12,053 bases of DNA from Actinomycetota bacterium (GTDB taxonomy: Bacteria; Actinomycetota; Thermoleophilia; Solirubrobacterales; Thermoleophilaceae), in the NCBI GenBank assembly GCA_005885165.1, contig VAXR01000007.1, positions 23,054 to 35,106 of the forward strand, in the 5' to 3' direction. Both the position numbers and the translations under genes were made by a program. The notes beneath the pieces are model-generated. The model was not told the DNA's origin. It did no database searches and was given only the letters and a program-made list of their open reading frames with translations. Position 1 is the first letter of the stretch. The number at the start of each line of letters is the position of its first letter. Shown here one piece after another: positions 9,967-12,053 of this stretch.

Positions 9967-11483
9967 ATGAGCGAGCGCGTCTCGCGACGAGAGCTCCTCA
10001 TACGTGGCGCCGCAGCCGGCGCGGGACTGGCCGCTCTCGGCGCGCCGGGCCTTCGCGCGGCTCTGGCCGCCGCGCCGCGCGCCGGACGGCTGTCGGACAT
10101 CGAGCACTTCGTGATCTTCATCCAGGAGAACCGCTCGTTCGACCACTACTTCGGGACCTACCGCGGCGTGCGCGGCTTCGGCGACCCGCACGTCCAGAAG
10201 CTCCGCGACGGCAGCGGCCGCACCGTGTTCGCCCAGCCGGACTACCCGGCGAAGGGCTACGGCGGGCACCTGCTGCCGTTCCACCTCGACTCGAACATGC
10301 ACGGCGAGTGCACGCACGACCTGACGCACGACTGGGGGCCGCAGCACCGCGCGTGGCACGGCGGCGCGATGGACCGGTTCGTGCGCGAGCACGTGAGGGC
10401 GGAGGGAGTCCAGGACGGCGCGCTCACGATGGCGTACTACAAGCGCAGCGACCTCTCCTACTACTACGCGCTCGCTGACGCGTTCACGATCTGCGACGCG
10501 TACCACTGCTCGGTCCTCGGGCCGACCGACCCGAACCAGCTCTACCTGGTCTCGGGGATGCTCGACCCGGCGGGTAAGCACGGCGGGCCGCTGCTCGAGA
10601 CGCTCGGCTCGACGCGCACCCAGAGCTTCGGCTCGCTCTCCTGGACCACGATGCCCGAGCAGCTCCGCGCGCGCGGGGTGAGCTGGAAGGTCTATACGAC
10701 CTCCGACAACTTCAGCCCGCTGCGGCGGCGTTCGGCAACCAGTTCCCTCAGCAGTTCCAGGCGGACTGCGCGACCGGGTCGCTGCCCCAGGTCTCGTGGA
10801 TCTGGGGGCCCGTCACCCAGAGTGAGCACCCGCCCGCTCCGACCGAGTGGGGCGAGTACACGACCGACCAGATCCTCACGGCGCTCACGGGGAACCCGGC
10901 CCTGTGGGCGAAGACGGCGCTGCTCGTGACGTGGGACGAGAACGGCGGATTCTTCGACCACGTTCGGCCGCCCACGCCTCCGCCGGGGACCGCGGGCGAG
11001 TACGTCACGGCCCGGCCGCTTCCGGACGCCGCCGAGGGAATCGCCGGCCCGATCGGGCTCGGCTTCCGCGTCCCGCTGCTGATCGCCTCGCCGTTCAGCC
11101 GCGGCGGGTTCGTGTGCTCCGACCGCTTCGACCACACCTCCACCCTCCAGCTCCTCGAGGCGCGCTTCGGTGCCGAGGTTCCCTATCTCAGCCACTGGCG
11201 GCGGTCGGTCACCGGCGATCTCACGTCGGCGTTCAACTTCGCGGCGCCGAACCGCTCGGTCCCGTCGCTGCCGGCCACCTCGCTCGACGATTCGCGCGTC
11301 GTCGGCCCGGGCGCCAACTGCCCGACCGAGCCGTCGACGCTCGCCGGGTTCTCGGCGCCGCCCTATCCGGTGCCTCGCAACGGCAAGCCGAAGCAGGAGC
11401 GCGGACGGGCGCGGCGGCCGAGCGGCCCTCGGCCGGCGCACGAGCGGGCGCGGGGCAGGCGCAGGCGCCACCGCCGGCGCTGA
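9967..11483 (+). pseudogene. Tat-exported PlcA-type phospholipase C/phosphoesterase, internal deletion and frameshift
   Basis: The N-terminus carries a twin-arginine signal (SRRELLIRG then a hydrophobic AAAGAGLAALG stretch), so a folded, exported enzyme is expected. The phosphoesterase family (bacterial phospholipase C and acid phosphatase AcpA) is shown by FIQENRSFDHYFGTYRG (51-67), GPTDPNQLYLVSG, SWKVYTT, SLPQVSWIWGP, QSEHPPAPTEWGEY, VTWDENGGFFDHV, GPIGLGFRVPLLIASPFSRGG and FDHTSTLQLLEARFG. The first frame is correct to SDNFSP (~10719). The homologous sequence then resumes in another frame with AAAFGNQFPQQFQADC (~10722) and runs to the stop at 11481-11483. Compared with relatives such as mycobacterial PlcA, roughly 22 residues are absent at the joint, so about 65-70 nt seem lost. 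The C-terminus is a very basic tail (HERARGRRRRHRRR). As it stands the product would be truncated after ~250 correct residues and lack DENGG. It is probably cotranscribed with nnr. Confidence 0.82.
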
Positions 11484-11490
11484 CGACCGG

Positions 11491-12053
11491 CTAGAGGCTC
11501 GCCAGGACCGCCTTCGCCGCCCGCTCTCCCGACCGGATCGCGCCATCCATGTAGCCGGGCCACTCCGGCGAGCTGTCGGCGCCCGCGAAGTGCAGCGGTC
11601 CCACCGCGCCGGTCCCGTAGGCGCCGCGCGTGTACGCCTCCCGCGCCCAGACCATGTCGTAGTACCCGCGCGGGTAGCGTGCCGGCTCGCCGAAGTAGCG
11701 CCCCAGCGCCGCCAGAGCGATCGCCCGCCGCCGCGCCGGTGACGCCGCGTAAAGCGCACGGCTGTCCTCCCCCTCGAAGAACCCGACGAGCACGCCCGGG
11801 CGCCCGGAGACCGGCGAGTTGTCGTACACGATCTCGAGGCCGCCGTCGGTCGAGACCACCGATCCGTTCAATCCCTGGTGCCGCCAGAACGGCGTGTTGT
11901 AGACCGCGTTCACCTTGATCACGGACCCCATCGGCTGCCGCTGCAGGAACTGGTCCTCGGCGGGAGGCAGCAGCGGCGAATACCGGATCAGCTCGAGCAG
12001 CGGCTTGGGGACGGCCAGCACCGCGCGGCGCCCGCGGAAGCGCTCCTTCGCGG
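11491..12053 (-). CDS. Flavin amine oxidase, C-terminal part (5' end outside window)
   Basis: The frame is open to base 12053 on the - strand, so the FAD-binding N-terminus is missing from view. Family features are RAVLAVPKPL (substrate-domain strand), PMGSVIKVNAVYNTPFWR, DNSPVSGRPGVLVGFFEG, VWAREAYTRGAYG, and the C-terminal FAD-binding segment HFAGADSSPEWPGYMDGAI with SGERAA. The family oxidises amines to imines and then aldehydes with FAD and O2; the substrate here is unknown. Relatives have ~19 residues (of the PGVWTxYGPALR type) between TRGCY and VGRIHFAG. This protein goes from TRGAYG almost directly to VGPLHFAG, so ~15 residues are missing in frame near 11600-11620. Because that segment helps build the FAD pocket, activity is doubtful. 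It converges on the phosphoesterase gene with 7 nt between stop codons. Glycine oxidase-like or carotenoid desaturase-like assignments are less likely. Confidence 0.87.
   Translation of the reverse strand, partial: AKERFRGRRAVLAVPKPLLELIRYSPLLPPAEDQFLQRQPMGSVIKVNAVYNTPFWRHQGLNGSVVSTDGGLEIVYDNSPVSGRPGVLVGFFEGEDSRALYAASPARRRAIALAALGRYFGEPARYPRGYYDMVWAREAYTRGAYGTGAVGPLHFAGADSSPEWPGYMDGAIRSGERAAKAVLASL

Overview
The window is high-GC DNA, most likely from an actinobacterium. The conserved order rplM-rpsI-glmM followed by glmS, frequent GTG starts, poor Shine-Dalgarno sites on several genes and TANNNT-type -10 boxes all fit Actinomycetota. A Thermoleophilia/Solirubrobacterales-like lineage is my best guess, from protein flavour only.

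Layout. (1) Bases 1-2376 hold two cyclic-di-GMP genes on the + strand: the 3' part of a GGDEF-EAL protein, and a six-helix membrane GGDEF gene that is broken near its 3' end. (2) Bases 2425-3500, on the - strand, hold a secreted M23 peptidoglycan endopeptidase. Its leader is a recognisable ydaO/yuaA-class cyclic-di-AMP riboswitch. (3) Bases 3570-8382, on the + strand, hold ribosomal proteins L13 and S9 and the two amino-sugar genes glmM and glmS. S9 carries a very long acidic N-terminal extension. glmS has a structured leader of about 174 nt. (4) Bases 8427-11483 hold a bifunctional NAD(P)H-hydrate repair enzyme (Nnr) and, 5 nt later, a Tat-exported PlcA-type phospholipase C/phosphoesterase. 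Both are frameshifted. (5) Bases 11491-12053, on the - strand, hold the C-terminal part of a flavin amine oxidase, convergent with the phospholipase gene.

How the parts relate. GlmS makes glucosamine-6-phosphate and GlmM isomerises it to glucosamine-1-phosphate, feeding UDP-GlcNAc and peptidoglycan. The divergently read M23 enzyme cuts peptidoglycan and is placed under cyclic-di-AMP control. Wall synthesis and wall turnover therefore sit back to back around a 315-bp control region.

A recurring oddity is small internal deletions. Four genes (membrane GGDEF, Nnr, phospholipase, amine oxidase) seem to lack short conserved pieces: about 22 nt, 1 nt, about 65-70 nt, and about 45 nt in frame. The housekeeping genes between them look intact. 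Either these accessory genes are decaying or the assembly has local errors. I found no tRNA, rRNA, insertion sequence, CRISPR array or phage gene.
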